Of a stretch of DNA of 64,000 nucleotides, positions 9,268 to 17,277 are shown piece after piece (position 1 is the first letter of the stretch; every line of letters begins with the position of its first letter). The DNA is from Bacteroidales bacterium. Its GTDB lineage: Bacteria; Bacteroidota; Bacteroidia; Bacteroidales; UBA932. The DNA is taken from contig JAGBAO010000012.1 in assembly GCA_017938925.1 (NCBI GenBank), forward strand, positions 84,134-148,133, in the 5' to 3' direction. The position numbers were made by a program, and so were the translations under genes. The notes beneath the pieces were generated by a model, which saw only the letters and a program-made list of their open reading frames with translations, did no database searches and was not told the origin of the DNA.

Positions 9268-10482
9268 ATGAAAAAACTCCTGTTTGCTATATTTATATGC
9301 CTTCCTGTGGCTCTTCAGGCCCAGAACGTAACCCTTATTTCGGAAAATGACTCGATCCCGTCTCTTATCGAGCGGATTCTTGAAAAGCACGATTCCGCAC
9401 GTGTAGTTACAGGAAAGCACAGGAACATCAAGTCACACATCAATCTGGAGTTTGTTTCATCTGTCAACGCGGACTTCACCGAGGGAGCTTTCAACGAACT
9501 GTCATTCAAGACCAACCGTGTGCGTCTGGAGTTCTACGGAAGACTGAACGACCATCTTTCCTACCATTTCCGCCAGTCATACAACAGGTATCACAATCCC
9601 TATGCTGTGGACAATCTGTCTTCATCCATCGAGTACGCTAACATCAAGTGGCACCATAAGGACAAGTTCGAACTGGTCGCCGGAAAGCAGTTCGTGGCCT
9701 TTGCCGGATATGAGGGCTATGTCAACGGCATCAAGGTCAGGGAGTTCAGCGAATTCAACAACAATACGGAAATCTACCAGGCCGGTCTGATGGGCGTGAT
9801 CAATTTCAGCCCGACACAGCTTCTCATGCTTCAGGTCACCAACAACCGCAGCGGCAATGACAATGACGTCCTTCTGTACGGCCTCCCTGACGGTATCGAG
9901 TCCGCAAAACTGCCGCTTCTGGCGACAGTCAACTGGAACGGAAAGTTTGCAGACGAGTCGGTACATCTGATGTATTCCGCTTCGGTCGGTCAGCAGGCCA
10001 AAGGCAGGAACATATATTATCTCATGTGCGGCAATATCTTCGAGAAAGGACCGGTCCTGGCCTATCTGGACGTGCTTTACGCCCGTTGCGGACTTGATTA
10101 TCAGCAGCGTATAACCACCCTTCAGGGGCAGGGAAGGGGAATGCTCCCTGTCACAGCTCAGAACACTCAGTACCTGACATTCATCGCAAATGTGGACTAC
10201 CAGTTCCATCCTAAGTGGAATGTCTATGTGAAGGGTGCCTACGAGACAGCCGGAGTGTACGAGGCCAACGGAGTCTTTGCCAATGGCAGGTATATGACAT
10301 CGTGGAATGCTCAGGCCTGCGTCGAATGGTTTCCGTTCACGGAAGACAAGGGCTTCAAGGTCTTTGCCCACTATCTCTACAAAGGACATCACCTCACACA
10401 AAACGCAGACGCGCTGATGGCGGTCATGCCGCACACTCAGCGCGCCTCCTTAGGCATCGTATATGTCATCCCTGTGCTTTAA
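9268..10482 (+). CDS. Outer-membrane porin, phosphate-selective porin O/P type
   Basis: This is a 404-aa beta-barrel protein with signal peptide MKKLLFAIFICLPVALQAQ. Alternating-residue strands run throughout, for example INLEFVSSVNADF, VRLEFYGRLNDHLSYHFRQ, SIEYANIKWHHKDKFELVAGK and FIANVDYQFHPKWNVYVKG. It has a KQFVAFAGYEGY segment like the OprP/OprO-related porins of Bacteroidales. The likely role is a diffusion channel in the outer membrane; the substrate cannot be read from sequence. It converges on yicC with a palindromic dispersed repeat between the stops. Confidence 0.8.
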   Translation: MKKLLFAIFICLPVALQAQNVTLISENDSIPSLIERILEKHDSARVVTGKHRNIKSHINLEFVSSVNADFTEGAFNELSFKTNRVRLEFYGRLNDHLSYHFRQSYNRYHNPYAVDNLSSSIEYANIKWHHKDKFELVAGKQFVAFAGYEGYVNGIKVREFSEFNNNTEIYQAGLMGVINFSPTQLLMLQVTNNRSGNDNDVLLYGLPDGIESAKLPLLATVNWNGKFADESVHLMYSASVGQQAKGRNIYYLMCGNIFEKGPVLAYLDVLYARCGLDYQQRITTLQGQGRGMLPVTAQNTQYLTFIANVDYQFHPKWNVYVKGAYETAGVYEANGVFANGRYMTSWNAQACVEWFPFTEDKGFKVFAHYLYKGHHLTQNADALMAVMPHTQRASLGIVYVIPVL

Positions 10483-10487
10483 CCAAC

Positions 10488-10515
10488 TGTCATTCCGAGC
10501 TTGTCGAGGAATCTA
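10488..10515. repeat. Dispersed palindromic repeat, copy 1
   Basis: CTGTCATTCCGAGCTTGTCG followed by AGGAATCT lies between two convergent stop codons. It can fold as an imperfect ATTCC/GGAAT hairpin and may serve as a bidirectional terminator. Related copies occur at 13162 and 13182 after glnS. Confidence 0.6.
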
Positions 10516-11400
10516 CAGGATGTTGAGACTCTGCTCCTTGATCTTCTCCAGCTCATCCTTCATCTTCACCACAAGCTTCTGAATCTCAGTGTGATTCGCC
10601 TTGGAACCTGTAGTGTTGATTTCGCGTCCCATCTCCTGTGCTATGAAGCCAAGCTTCTTGCCGGGATTCGGCTCGGAATCAATGGTTTCCAGGAAATAAC
10701 GGCAGTGCTGGCGAAGACGCACCTTCTCCTCGTTGATGTCCAGCTTCTCGATATAGAAGATCATCTCCTGTTCCAGACGGCTCTGGTCAGGTTCTGCCTT
10801 GAGCTCAGCAAAACGGTTTAAAATTTTTTCACGGATTGCGTCCACTCTCTCCTGTTCGAAAGCCTCCACCTGCGCAGAATATTCGAGGATCTTGGCCACA
10901 TTTCCGGTGACGTCCTTGTAGAGCACTTCGCCCTCCTGTGCGCGGAAGGCATTGATGTTGGCCAGCGCCTCGTCAATGCAGGCCTCCACTGCCGGCCAGT
11001 TCTCCTCGTTGATCACATCCTGCTTCTTCGCGTCCATAACTTCCGGCATTCTGAGTATGGTCGCCAGAAGGTCGTTAGGATTATGCATCCACAGGTTGAC
11101 CGCCCCTATCTTTCCTCCCAGTTCGCTGATCTGCTGGTAGTACTGCATCGCCATGTCCATGTTGATCTGCTTGGCATTCTCGGCCGCATTAGGCTCGAAT
11201 GTCATGAACATATCAATGTTACCCCTCTGAAGTTCAGCTGCAATCTTCTGACGGACTGCGATTTCCTTATCCTTGGGAAGAAGTGATGTCTTAAGGCTTA
11301 TATCGGCGGTCTTTCCGTTCAGTGAGCGGACTTCGACCGTTACTTTTCCTGTTTCCAGCAAGACTTCAGCCTTGCCGTATCCTGTCATTGACTTTATCAT
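10513..11400 (-). CDS. yicC: YicC family endoribonuclease-like protein
   Basis: This is a 295-aa YicC/YloC-family protein. E. coli YicC is linked to RNA turnover and acts as an RNase. The family signature is at the N-terminus (MIKSMTGYGKA, then VEVRSLNGK) and in the C-terminal DUF1732 region (GKKLGFIAQEMGREINTTGSKA). The ATG at 11400 is chosen because MIKSMTGYG is the invariant start; the longer open frame to 11634 runs into the glnS coding region. A -7 box at 11434-11427 fits this start. It is divergent from glnS. Confidence 0.93.
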   Translation of the reverse strand: MIKSMTGYGKAEVLLETGKVTVEVRSLNGKTADISLKTSLLPKDKEIAVRQKIAAELQRGNIDMFMTFEPNAAENAKQINMDMAMQYYQQISELGGKIGAVNLWMHNPNDLLATILRMPEVMDAKKQDVINEENWPAVEACIDEALANINAFRAQEGEVLYKDVTGNVAKILEYSAQVEAFEQERVDAIREKILNRFAELKAEPDQSRLEQEMIFYIEKLDINEEKVRLRQHCRYFLETIDSEPNPGKKLGFIAQEMGREINTTGSKANHTEIQKLVVKMKDELEKIKEQSLNIL

Positions 11401-11426
11401 ATCGTATATTTTCTGATTAGCGCTCG

Positions 11427-11434
11427 CAAAAATA
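11427..11434 (-). promoter_or_regulatory. -7 box of yicC
   Basis: The minus strand reads TATTTTTG, 26 nt before the yicC ATG. It is arranged back to back with the glnS box at 11447, only 12 bp apart, so the two promoters probably compete or share a melted region. Confidence 0.6.
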
Positions 11435-11446
11435 CTTAAAATTCCG

Positions 11447-11454
11447 TATATTTG
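11447..11454 (+). promoter_or_regulatory. -7 box of glnS
   Basis: TATATTTG ends 33 nt before the glnS ATG at 11488. The in-frame start at 11452 would lie inside the box, which supports 11488. Confidence 0.6.
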
Positions 11455-11487
11455 CCCGATTATTTGCAAATTCAAACAACCGACCAT

Positions 11488-13158
11488 ATGGAAGAGGTAA
11501 ACAAGGAAGTGACTGAGACAAGGAATCTCAACTTTTTGGAGGAGATCATCGAGGCGGATCTCGCAAGCGGAAAACATGAATCGATAATGACCCGCTTCCC
11601 GCCTGAACCAAACGGATATCTGCATATAGGCCACGCAAAGAGCATCTGCATAAACTTCGGCCTTGCAAAGAAATACGGCGGAAAGACTAATCTCCGCTTC
11701 GACGACACGAATCCTGTCAAGGAGGACACCGAATATGTAGATTCGATAAAGGAAGACATCAAGTGGCTTGGCTTTGACTGGGTCAACGAGCGTTATGCTT
11801 CAGACTATTTCGACCAGCTCTATGAGTGGGCCGAACTCCTTATCCAGAAGGGACTGGCTTATGTGGATGATCAGACTCAGGAGGAGATACGTGCAGGCCG
11901 CGGAACAGTACAGGTGCCTGGAACAGAGAGCCCGTACCGCAACAGAAGCGTAGAGGAGAACCTCAGACTCTTCCGCGAGATGCGCGACGGAAAGTATGCA
12001 GATGGAGAGAAGGTGCTTCGTGCCAAGATCGACATGGCGCACCCTAACATGCTCTTCCGTGACCCGCTTTTGTACAGAATCATCCACGCCCATCACCACC
12101 GCACAGGCGACAAGTGGTGCATCTATCCTATGTACGACTATGCTCACGGCCAGTCTGACTCGATTGAGAACATCACTCACTCGATATGTACCCTTGAGTT
12201 CGACGTTCACCGTCCTCTCTACGACTGGTTCATCGAGAAGCTCGAGATCTTCCCGTCACATCAGTATGAGTTCGCAAGACTCAACCTCACATATACGGTG
12301 ATGTCGAAGCGTAAGCTCCTCGAACTTGTGAAGAACAACTATGTAAGCGGCTGGGATGACCCTCGTATGCCTACAATCTGCGGTATACGCCGTCGTGGAT
12401 ACACTCCGGAGTCGATCCGCATGTTTGCCGAGAAGGTGGGAGTGGCAAAGCGTGAGCAGCTCATCGACCTCCAGCTCATGGAGTGGTGCGTACGTCAGGA
12501 CCTCAATGAACGCTCTAACCGCTACATGGTGGTCCAGGACCCTGTGAAGCTTACCATCACCAACTGGGAGCCTGGCAAGGTGGAGTGGTTCGACGCCCCT
12601 CTCAATCCTGCAGATCCAGAAGGACCTTCACGCAAGGTGCCTTTCACCGGTGAGGTTTACATCGAAAGAAACGACTTCATGGAGGAGCCGCCTAAGAAAT
12701 ATTTCCGCCTCAAGCCCGACGGAGAGGTGCGCCTCAAATATACATATATTGTAAAGTGCCAGGAGGTGGTGAAGGATGCGGAAGGCAACATCGTCGAGAT
12801 CAAGTGTACTTACGATCCGACTTCAAAGCCTGGGGCAGGCGAGTGGCGTTCTGTCAAGGGAACCATCCACTGGGTGTCCACCGAGCATGCAAAGGAGCTT
12901 GAACTCAGGCTCTACGACAAACTCTTCACAGAGGCTCAGATGGGCCAGATTCCTGAAGGTGAGGACTATAAGAGCTACCTCAATCCGGAGTCTCTCGTAA
13001 TCGCCGAAGGATATGCAGAGCCGGCTCTTTTGGAGGACAATTCAGGCATAGCGGTTCAGTTCGAGCGTGTGGGATATTTCTTCAAGGATCCGGACAGCAC
13101 ACCTGATCACTACGTATTCAACAAGACTACAGCCTTGAAAGACAGTTTCAAGTTCTAA
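11488..13158 (+). CDS. glnS: Glutaminyl-tRNA synthetase
   Basis: This class Ic synthetase of 556 aa charges tRNA-Gln with glutamine in the cytoplasm. The HIGH motif is in PPEPNGYLHIGHAKS and the KMSKS-type loop is VMSKRKL. The C-terminal anticodon-binding barrel is present (PGEVYIERNDF-like block VYIERNDFMEEPPKKYFRL). Length is normal for bacterial GlnS. The start at 11488 (MEEVNKEV) fits the promoter position. It is transcribed divergently from yicC and ends at a pair of dispersed repeats. Confidence 0.97.
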   Translation: MEEVNKEVTETRNLNFLEEIIEADLASGKHESIMTRFPPEPNGYLHIGHAKSICINFGLAKKYGGKTNLRFDDTNPVKEDTEYVDSIKEDIKWLGFDWVNERYASDYFDQLYEWAELLIQKGLAYVDDQTQEEIRAGRGTVQVPGTESPYRNRSVEENLRLFREMRDGKYADGEKVLRAKIDMAHPNMLFRDPLLYRIIHAHHHRTGDKWCIYPMYDYAHGQSDSIENITHSICTLEFDVHRPLYDWFIEKLEIFPSHQYEFARLNLTYTVMSKRKLLELVKNNYVSGWDDPRMPTICGIRRRGYTPESIRMFAEKVGVAKREQLIDLQLMEWCVRQDLNERSNRYMVVQDPVKLTITNWEPGKVEWFDAPLNPADPEGPSRKVPFTGEVYIERNDFMEEPPKKYFRLKPDGEVRLKYTYIVKCQEVVKDAEGNIVEIKCTYDPTSKPGAGEWRSVKGTIHWVSTEHAKELELRLYDKLFTEAQMGQIPEGEDYKSYLNPESLVIAEGYAEPALLEDNSGIAVQFERVGYFFKDPDSTPDHYVFNKTTALKDSFKF

Positions 13159-13161
13159 CCC

Positions 13162-13209
13162 CTGTCATTCTGAGCTTTCCTCTGTCATTCTGAGCGCAGC
13201 GAAGAATCT
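13162..13209. repeat. Dispersed palindromic repeat, partial copy plus full copy
   Basis: A truncated copy (CTGTCATTCTGAGC, 13162-13175) is followed by a full copy at 13182-13209 (CTGTCATTCTGAGCGCAGCG then AAGAATCT). They match the element at 10488 with base changes that preserve the palindromic pattern. They lie directly after glnS and may act as its terminator. Confidence 0.6.
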
Positions 13210-13228
13210 TTGGCAAACAGATTGCTAA

Positions 13229-13270
13229 AAGACGTTTCATGACACAAAAACAGTGATTATGAAACGTCTT
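13229..13270 (+). promoter_or_regulatory. Inverted repeat covering the start codon of the Ntn-hydrolase gene
   Basis: AAGACGTTTCAT (13229-13240) and ATGAAACGTCTT (13259-13270) are perfect reverse complements, separated by 18 nt, with two further possible pairs inside. The right arm contains the ATG at 13259. In RNA the start codon would be locked in a 12-bp stem; in DNA it could be an operator. Confidence 0.55.
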
Positions 13271-14341
13271 ATGCTTTTATGTGCGACAGTGGCTATGACA
13301 GCTATCTTCGCGACCCCTTCAGATGCCTGCACAGGCATTTCCCTGTCTGCCAGGGACGGCAGCAGGGTAGTGGCCCGTACGGTCGAATGGGCAGCTACCC
13401 CGATGCAGTGCGGATATATGGTCTGTCCTCGTGGACACACTTTCCAGTCATACACCCCGACCGGAGCCAACGGCATGAAATACACGTCGGTATATGGCTT
13501 TGTCGGAATTTATACGGAATACGAACCCTTCGTGGTGGAAGGTGTCAACGAAGCAGGCTTGTCTGCCGGCCTCTTCTTCTTCCCGAACTACGGAGACTAT
13601 GCACCTTATGTAGAGGCGAACAACGACAAGACTCTCTGCGACATGCAGTTCGTCTCATGGGTGCTCTCCCAGTTCTCGACAATCGACCAGCTCAAGGCCG
13701 AACTCCAGCGTGTGGATCTCGTCACACTTTCACATAATATAGGTGCGGTCCACTGGAGAATTGCCGAGCCGAACGGCCGTATGGTTGTCCTTGAAGTGGT
13801 GGCCGGCGTACCTCATTTCTATGAGAATACTCTCGGAGTCCTCACTAACGCCCCAGGGTTCCAGTGGCACATGACCAACCTGAACAATTACGTCAATCTC
13901 CATCCTGGAACCACTCCGGACAATCAGTTGAAACCAGGAGTCGTTCTCAAGCCTCTCGGACACGGAAGCGGCATGCTGGGTCTCCCTGGAGACTTCACAT
14001 CGCCGTCAAGGTTCGTGCGTGCGGCATTCTACCAGACCACAGCCCCGGATTCTGCGACAGGATTCGACGCAATAATCCAGGCTTTCCATATCCTGAACAG
14101 CTTCGACATTCCGATCGGCAGTCAGCATCCTAAGGACCAGATTCCAAAGGGAATGCCGAGTGCGACTCAGTTCACGGCTGCGACAGACCAGACTGCCCTT
14201 AAACTCTACTACAGGACTGCCTGGAATATGAACATACGCTGCATAGACCTTATGAATATAGATTTCGCCAAGGTCAGATACCAGTCTCATCCGCTCGATG
14301 CGACACAGGTGCAGCCGGTGGAGGCAGTTCACGTCAAGTGA
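13259..14341 (+). CDS. Choloylglycine hydrolase / linear amide C-N hydrolase family protein
   Basis: This is a secreted Ntn-hydrolase of 360 aa in the bile-salt-hydrolase and penicillin-V-acylase superfamily. The signal peptide ends at SDA and is followed by C24, the expected N-terminal nucleophile (CTGISL). The ARTVEW motif occupies the place of the substrate-binding Arg and acidic residue. The NAPGFQWHMTNLNNYVNL block supplies the conserved Asn and family signature. Bile-salt, penicillin V or acyl-homoserine-lactone amides are all possible substrates; sequence reading does not decide. The ATG at 13259 is preferred to the GTG at 13253, and an inverted repeat covers it. Confidence 0.88.
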   Translation: MKRLMLLCATVAMTAIFATPSDACTGISLSARDGSRVVARTVEWAATPMQCGYMVCPRGHTFQSYTPTGANGMKYTSVYGFVGIYTEYEPFVVEGVNEAGLSAGLFFFPNYGDYAPYVEANNDKTLCDMQFVSWVLSQFSTIDQLKAELQRVDLVTLSHNIGAVHWRIAEPNGRMVVLEVVAGVPHFYENTLGVLTNAPGFQWHMTNLNNYVNLHPGTTPDNQLKPGVVLKPLGHGSGMLGLPGDFTSPSRFVRAAFYQTTAPDSATGFDAIIQAFHILNSFDIPIGSQHPKDQIPKGMPSATQFTAATDQTALKLYYRTAWNMNIRCIDLMNIDFAKVRYQSHPLDATQVQPVEAVHVK

Positions 14342-14440
14342 TGCTGCTTCAGGCCGCCGTTAACGCGGCGCGCTTCCGTCCTCTGCAATGGCAAGGCCAG
14401 CCATACGCCGAGGCTCTATATATCACTTTCTATCAGCGGT

Positions 14441-14472
14441 CGCCGGGAAACAGCCCCATGCTGTCCCCGGCG
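14441..14472 (+). terminator. Hairpin terminator after the Ntn-hydrolase gene
   Basis: Arms CGCCGGG (14441-14447) and CCCGGCG (14466-14472) with an inner ACAGC/GCTGT stem and CCCAT loop, followed by ATTATTATAT. Confidence 0.65.
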
Positions 14473-14599
14473 ATTATTATATGGTCATTCTCTTTGAAAT
14501 GTACCTCCTCCTCCATCATTCTCTTCTGTTTTTGAGAGTGTAAAGTAAAACAAAACACCATAAATGTAAAATAAAATAGGTTTTGTGTTAAATATACCA

Positions 14600-14607
14600 T
14601 ATCTTTG
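14600..14607 (+). promoter_or_regulatory. -7 box of the 51-aa protein and lipoprotein unit
   Basis: TATCTTTG, a TAnnTTTG match, lies 50 nt before the ATG at 14658. A TTTTG upstream is only 14 bp away, closer than the usual 19-20 bp. Confidence 0.5.
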
Positions 14608-14657
14608 CGAGGGTGATGAAATCGTAAGGAAATTCAACTGTTAAATCTATAATTATT

Positions 14658-14813
14658 ATGACAACAAAGCTTATCAAGAACTGCTTTGGCGGGGTTCCAT
14701 ATGAATCTCCGTCAACCAATCCGATTGCAATGAAGAATGAGGGAGTCCTTTGCGCAAGCGGAGAATTCACAATTCAGAAATTCGAACATGATGCTGAAAC
14801 GTTGAACTTCTAA
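14658..14813 (+). CDS. Small 51-aa protein upstream of fimbrillin-like gene
   Basis: The ORF begins MTTKLIKNCFGGVPYESPST and ends EHDAETLNF. It has no signal peptide or membrane helix. Its ending (GVLCASGEFTIQKFEHDAE) resembles a loose class of short Bacteroidales proteins placed before surface lipoproteins, which have a G-x-L-C/x-x-S-G segment and an acidic tail; that resemblance is from memory. Spacing to the lipoprotein gene is 16 nt and both appear to use the promoter at 14600. Function unknown; a role in expression or secretion of its neighbour is a guess. Confidence 0.6.
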   Translation: MTTKLIKNCFGGVPYESPSTNPIAMKNEGVLCASGEFTIQKFEHDAETLNF

Positions 14814-14829
14814 CATTGGACTTACAATC

Positions 14830-16803
14830 ATGAAAAGACATTTTTACACACTGGGTTTGATGTTGGCAGCCACATTCACCCTGACAAACTGTGCACAGGA
14901 AATCGATAATCCTAACGATGTACCTTCTGCCGGTATTCCATTTGAAATCGTTGCTACTTCTGCTGAGACAAAGACCGTGAATGATGGTCTGAATACTAAA
15001 TGGGTGGCTGATGATCAAATCAATATCTTCCACGCTGTGGCTGAAACAAATGCATACGTTGCCGATGGTGCATTTACTGTTGCTGAAGCTGATGTGGCCA
15101 CAGGTCGCTTTACAGGAACTCTCTCTGCAGCTCTTGAATCTGATAAGGTATACGATTGGTATGCTTTATACCCGTATAGTGAGCATGTTACAACCCCAGG
15201 TGAGCATGATGAGGGTTATACATACATAGGTCACAGCAAAGGCCTCAATCAGAGTGGATATGACAGCATGGCTTCTCTGAAGGGAAGCGTCTGCCCTCTG
15301 TATGGTATCGCGACAGCAGTTCCTGAAGGAACCAAACCTTCGATGACAATGAACCATATATCTTCTATCGTTGCTATCAATGTCACAAATGCAACTGAGG
15401 AGGCTCTTACAGTATCTACCGCATCACTTACTGCTGAGGAGGATATTGTTGGTTCATATTTCATTGATATTACCAAGTCTCCTGTAGTATGTACTCCAAG
15501 TGCGTCGAATTATGTTAATAATACTGCAACCGTGAATGTGTCAGGCGGTACAGAGCTTGCTCAGGGTGAGTCAGCAATTCTCTACCTGGCTATCAAGCCT
15601 TTTACTGCCGCAACTGGTGAGAAGCTCGTTCTTTCTGTAAATGGTTATGAGAAAGAACTTACAATGACCAAAGATGTAACTTTCGCAGCTGGTAAAATTA
15701 AGATATTGAATTTCTCTTATGATAAAGAACCAGATCCTGTCGTACCAGAACCAGAAGGAACTGTAAATGCAACTATTTCATTTGCAAGCGATGCACAGAG
15801 AATTTCTCATGATGGTGATGGCCAGGTATGGGAAAATGATGGAATTACATTTACCAATGCAAAGCACAACTCTACTAATGCTGTGGTAGACAATGTGAAT
15901 CCTGTAAGATTGTATAAGAATTCAAAGATTACAATTGAGGCTCCTGGCAATATAGTAAAGATTGAATTCACCTCTAGTACTGGTGATTATTTTGGATATT
16001 TGAAATCACTTCTTCCAAATGCATCTGTTAATGGACAGGTTGTCACTGAAGTTTATGATGGGTCATCTAATACAGTTGAGTATGAATTGTCAACTGGTCA
16101 GTTGAGATTGAATAGCCTTACTGTGACTTATTCTACTGAGGGCTATGTTCCACCGGTGCTTGAATCAATTGCTGTAAGCGGTGATTACAAGACTGAGTTT
16201 ATACAAGGTTCTACATTCTCGTTTGGTGGTGTCGTTACTGCTACTTATGACAATGGCTCAACTAAGAATGTAACTACTGACTGTGTGTTCTCTGGCTATG
16301 ATCTTGAGCAACTTGGTGATCAGACTGTGACTGTTTCTTATGAGGACGAAACTGCTGAATATGATATCACTGTCATAGAGAAACCAGCAGCAGGTTCTTC
16401 TGTCACTGTTGAAATGTCTTCATTCTCCAATACTGCAGATGCCCTGGATGATGTAATTTCATATACCACTGCAAAAGGTGGCGGAACAGCTAATCCAGCT
16501 ATAAATAACTCGATAATTCGTATTTATCAGGCTGGCTCAGGTAAAACAGAAGGTGGATCAATCACTATCAAGGCTGCGGACGGTTACACTTTGACTTCTG
16601 TGACTATTGGTTCTACTATGAATACATCAATTGCATATACTATTGGAAACAGCACAACAAAGTCTTCGTCAGAATCACTTAGCGCTAATGGTAAATATAC
16701 CGTTGATGATATAAACTCAAATTCCATTACATTCTATTGTATGGGAACATCGTCATCAACTCGTCTGTATGTAAATTATCTGAGTGCAACATACACTAAC
16801 TGA
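14830..16803 (+). CDS. Modular surface lipoprotein: fimbrillin-like domain plus Ig-like and C-terminal beta domains
   Basis: This 657-aa lipoprotein has lipobox cysteine C21 (LTLTNCAQ). Residues of about 22-300 resemble fimbrillin / Mfa-like proteins (TKWVADDQINIFHA, VYDWYALYPYS, MTMNHISSIVAINVTN). A glutamate and proline linker leads to a beta domain (VNATISFASDAQRISHDGDG onward). Next comes a bacterial Ig-like repeat of about 80 residues beginning LESIAVSGDYKTEF with the FSGYDLEQLGDQTVTVSYED core. The last 130 residues form another beta domain rich in Ser and Thr. It has no pilus-type maturation site that I can assign. The gene is more AT-rich than its neighbours. The likely role is surface adhesion or matrix binding. 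Confidence 0.75.
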   Translation: MKRHFYTLGLMLAATFTLTNCAQEIDNPNDVPSAGIPFEIVATSAETKTVNDGLNTKWVADDQINIFHAVAETNAYVADGAFTVAEADVATGRFTGTLSAALESDKVYDWYALYPYSEHVTTPGEHDEGYTYIGHSKGLNQSGYDSMASLKGSVCPLYGIATAVPEGTKPSMTMNHISSIVAINVTNATEEALTVSTASLTAEEDIVGSYFIDITKSPVVCTPSASNYVNNTATVNVSGGTELAQGESAILYLAIKPFTAATGEKLVLSVNGYEKELTMTKDVTFAAGKIKILNFSYDKEPDPVVPEPEGTVNATISFASDAQRISHDGDGQVWENDGITFTNAKHNSTNAVVDNVNPVRLYKNSKITIEAPGNIVKIEFTSSTGDYFGYLKSLLPNASVNGQVVTEVYDGSSNTVEYELSTGQLRLNSLTVTYSTEGYVPPVLESIAVSGDYKTEFIQGSTFSFGGVVTATYDNGSTKNVTTDCVFSGYDLEQLGDQTVTVSYEDETAEYDITVIEKPAAGSSVTVEMSSFSNTADALDDVISYTTAKGGGTANPAINNSIIRIYQAGSGKTEGGSITIKAADGYTLTSVTIGSTMNTSIAYTIGNSTTKSSSESLSANGKYTVDDINSNSITFYCMGTSSSTRLYVNYLSATYTN

Positions 16804-16889
16804 CCATCATCCGGCTGAGGCGTCGGGGGTGATGAGCCCACAGGCGTTGAGCCTGGCGCGACGGTGACCACCGGGAGTGTGGAGATAAA

Positions 16890-16919
16890 GAGTTCGACAG
16901 AGGTTTCTCTGTCGGGCTC
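16890..16919 (+). terminator. Terminator after the modular lipoprotein
   Basis: Arms GAGTTCGACAGAG (16890-16902) and CTCTGTCGGGCTC (16907-16919) pair over 13 positions, two of them G-U, with a GTTT loop. The tail TTCATCTTGTTG is T-rich. Confidence 0.75.
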
Positions 16920-17036
16920 TTCATCTTGTTGTATGGGTACTATACTTCGAGGCTTATTTCGTGGCAACTTAAAATAGTGCGTTTCATCTGGAAACACGCC
17001 ATCTTTCCCGGACAAGTCTGCTCAATTGCAGTGACC

Positions 17037-17154
17037 ACGGCACCGACAGGCAGACTTTTAGCCAATACAGCGCCTGTCTGTGCAGAATATCATGCCTGTG
17101 GCACCTGAAACGGCACCAACAGGCAGACTTTTGACCAAAACATTGCCTGTCGGT
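17037..17154 (+). repeat. Pair of 45-bp direct repeats with internal inverted repeats
   Basis: Copy 1 is 17037-17081 and copy 2 is 17110-17154; 38 of 45 positions match. Each contains ACAGGC about 20 nt before GCCTGT, so each can fold as a hairpin. The 73-bp offset is not a multiple of three, so the repeat is not conserved as protein. It lies 70-100 bp upstream of the -33 box of the carrier gene. Confidence 0.7.
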
Positions 17155-17225
17155 ATCCTCGATAAAGTGAGGCTCAGAAGAATCATTTCACCAATGGGTC
17201 TTGTTAAGAAAGCTATTTTGAGTAC

Positions 17226-17257
17226 TTTGGTGAACTGTTTCGCATTTTGTATCTTTG
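17226..17257 (+). promoter_or_regulatory. Promoter of the YfcC-type carrier gene
   Basis: TTTG at 17226-17229, then 20 bp, then TATCTTTG at 17250-17257. This is a full Bacteroidota consensus. It places the transcript start near 17263 and supports the ATG at 17278 over the upstream in-frame ATG at 17080. Confidence 0.85.
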
Positions 17258-17277
17258 CACTCAAATTTGATGTGTCC

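Larger units (their letters stand above)
14342..14657. other. Intergenic region after the Ntn-hydrolase gene
   Basis: No gene is seen in these 316 bases. The left part is GC-rich with a small stem GCCGC/GCGGC near 14355-14371. A strong hairpin follows at 14441-14472, then an AT-rich stretch carrying the -7 box for the 51-aa ORF. Confidence 0.6.
16804..17277. other. Intergenic region between lipoprotein and YfcC-type carrier genes
   Basis: This 474-bp stretch has no convincing gene. It opens with an unusually GC-rich segment (16811-16890), then the lipoprotein terminator, then two 45-bp direct repeats that each contain an inverted repeat (17037-17154), then a consensus promoter at 17226-17257. 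Open frames through it are not maintained between the two repeats. Confidence 0.6.

Noticed and set aside
9622-10434. 270-codon minus-strand open frame
   Set aside because: It lies fully inside the porin gene on the other strand, has no ribosome site or promoter, and no recognisable domains.
14355-14371. GCCGC/GCGGC stem as part of a tRNA or riboswitch
   Set aside because: No cloverleaf, anticodon arm or known aptamer pattern could be built around it.
17080-17277. N-terminal extension of the YfcC-type carrier (66 codons)
   Set aside because: The perfect promoter at 17226-17257 lies downstream of that start, and the extension translates the hairpin repeats.
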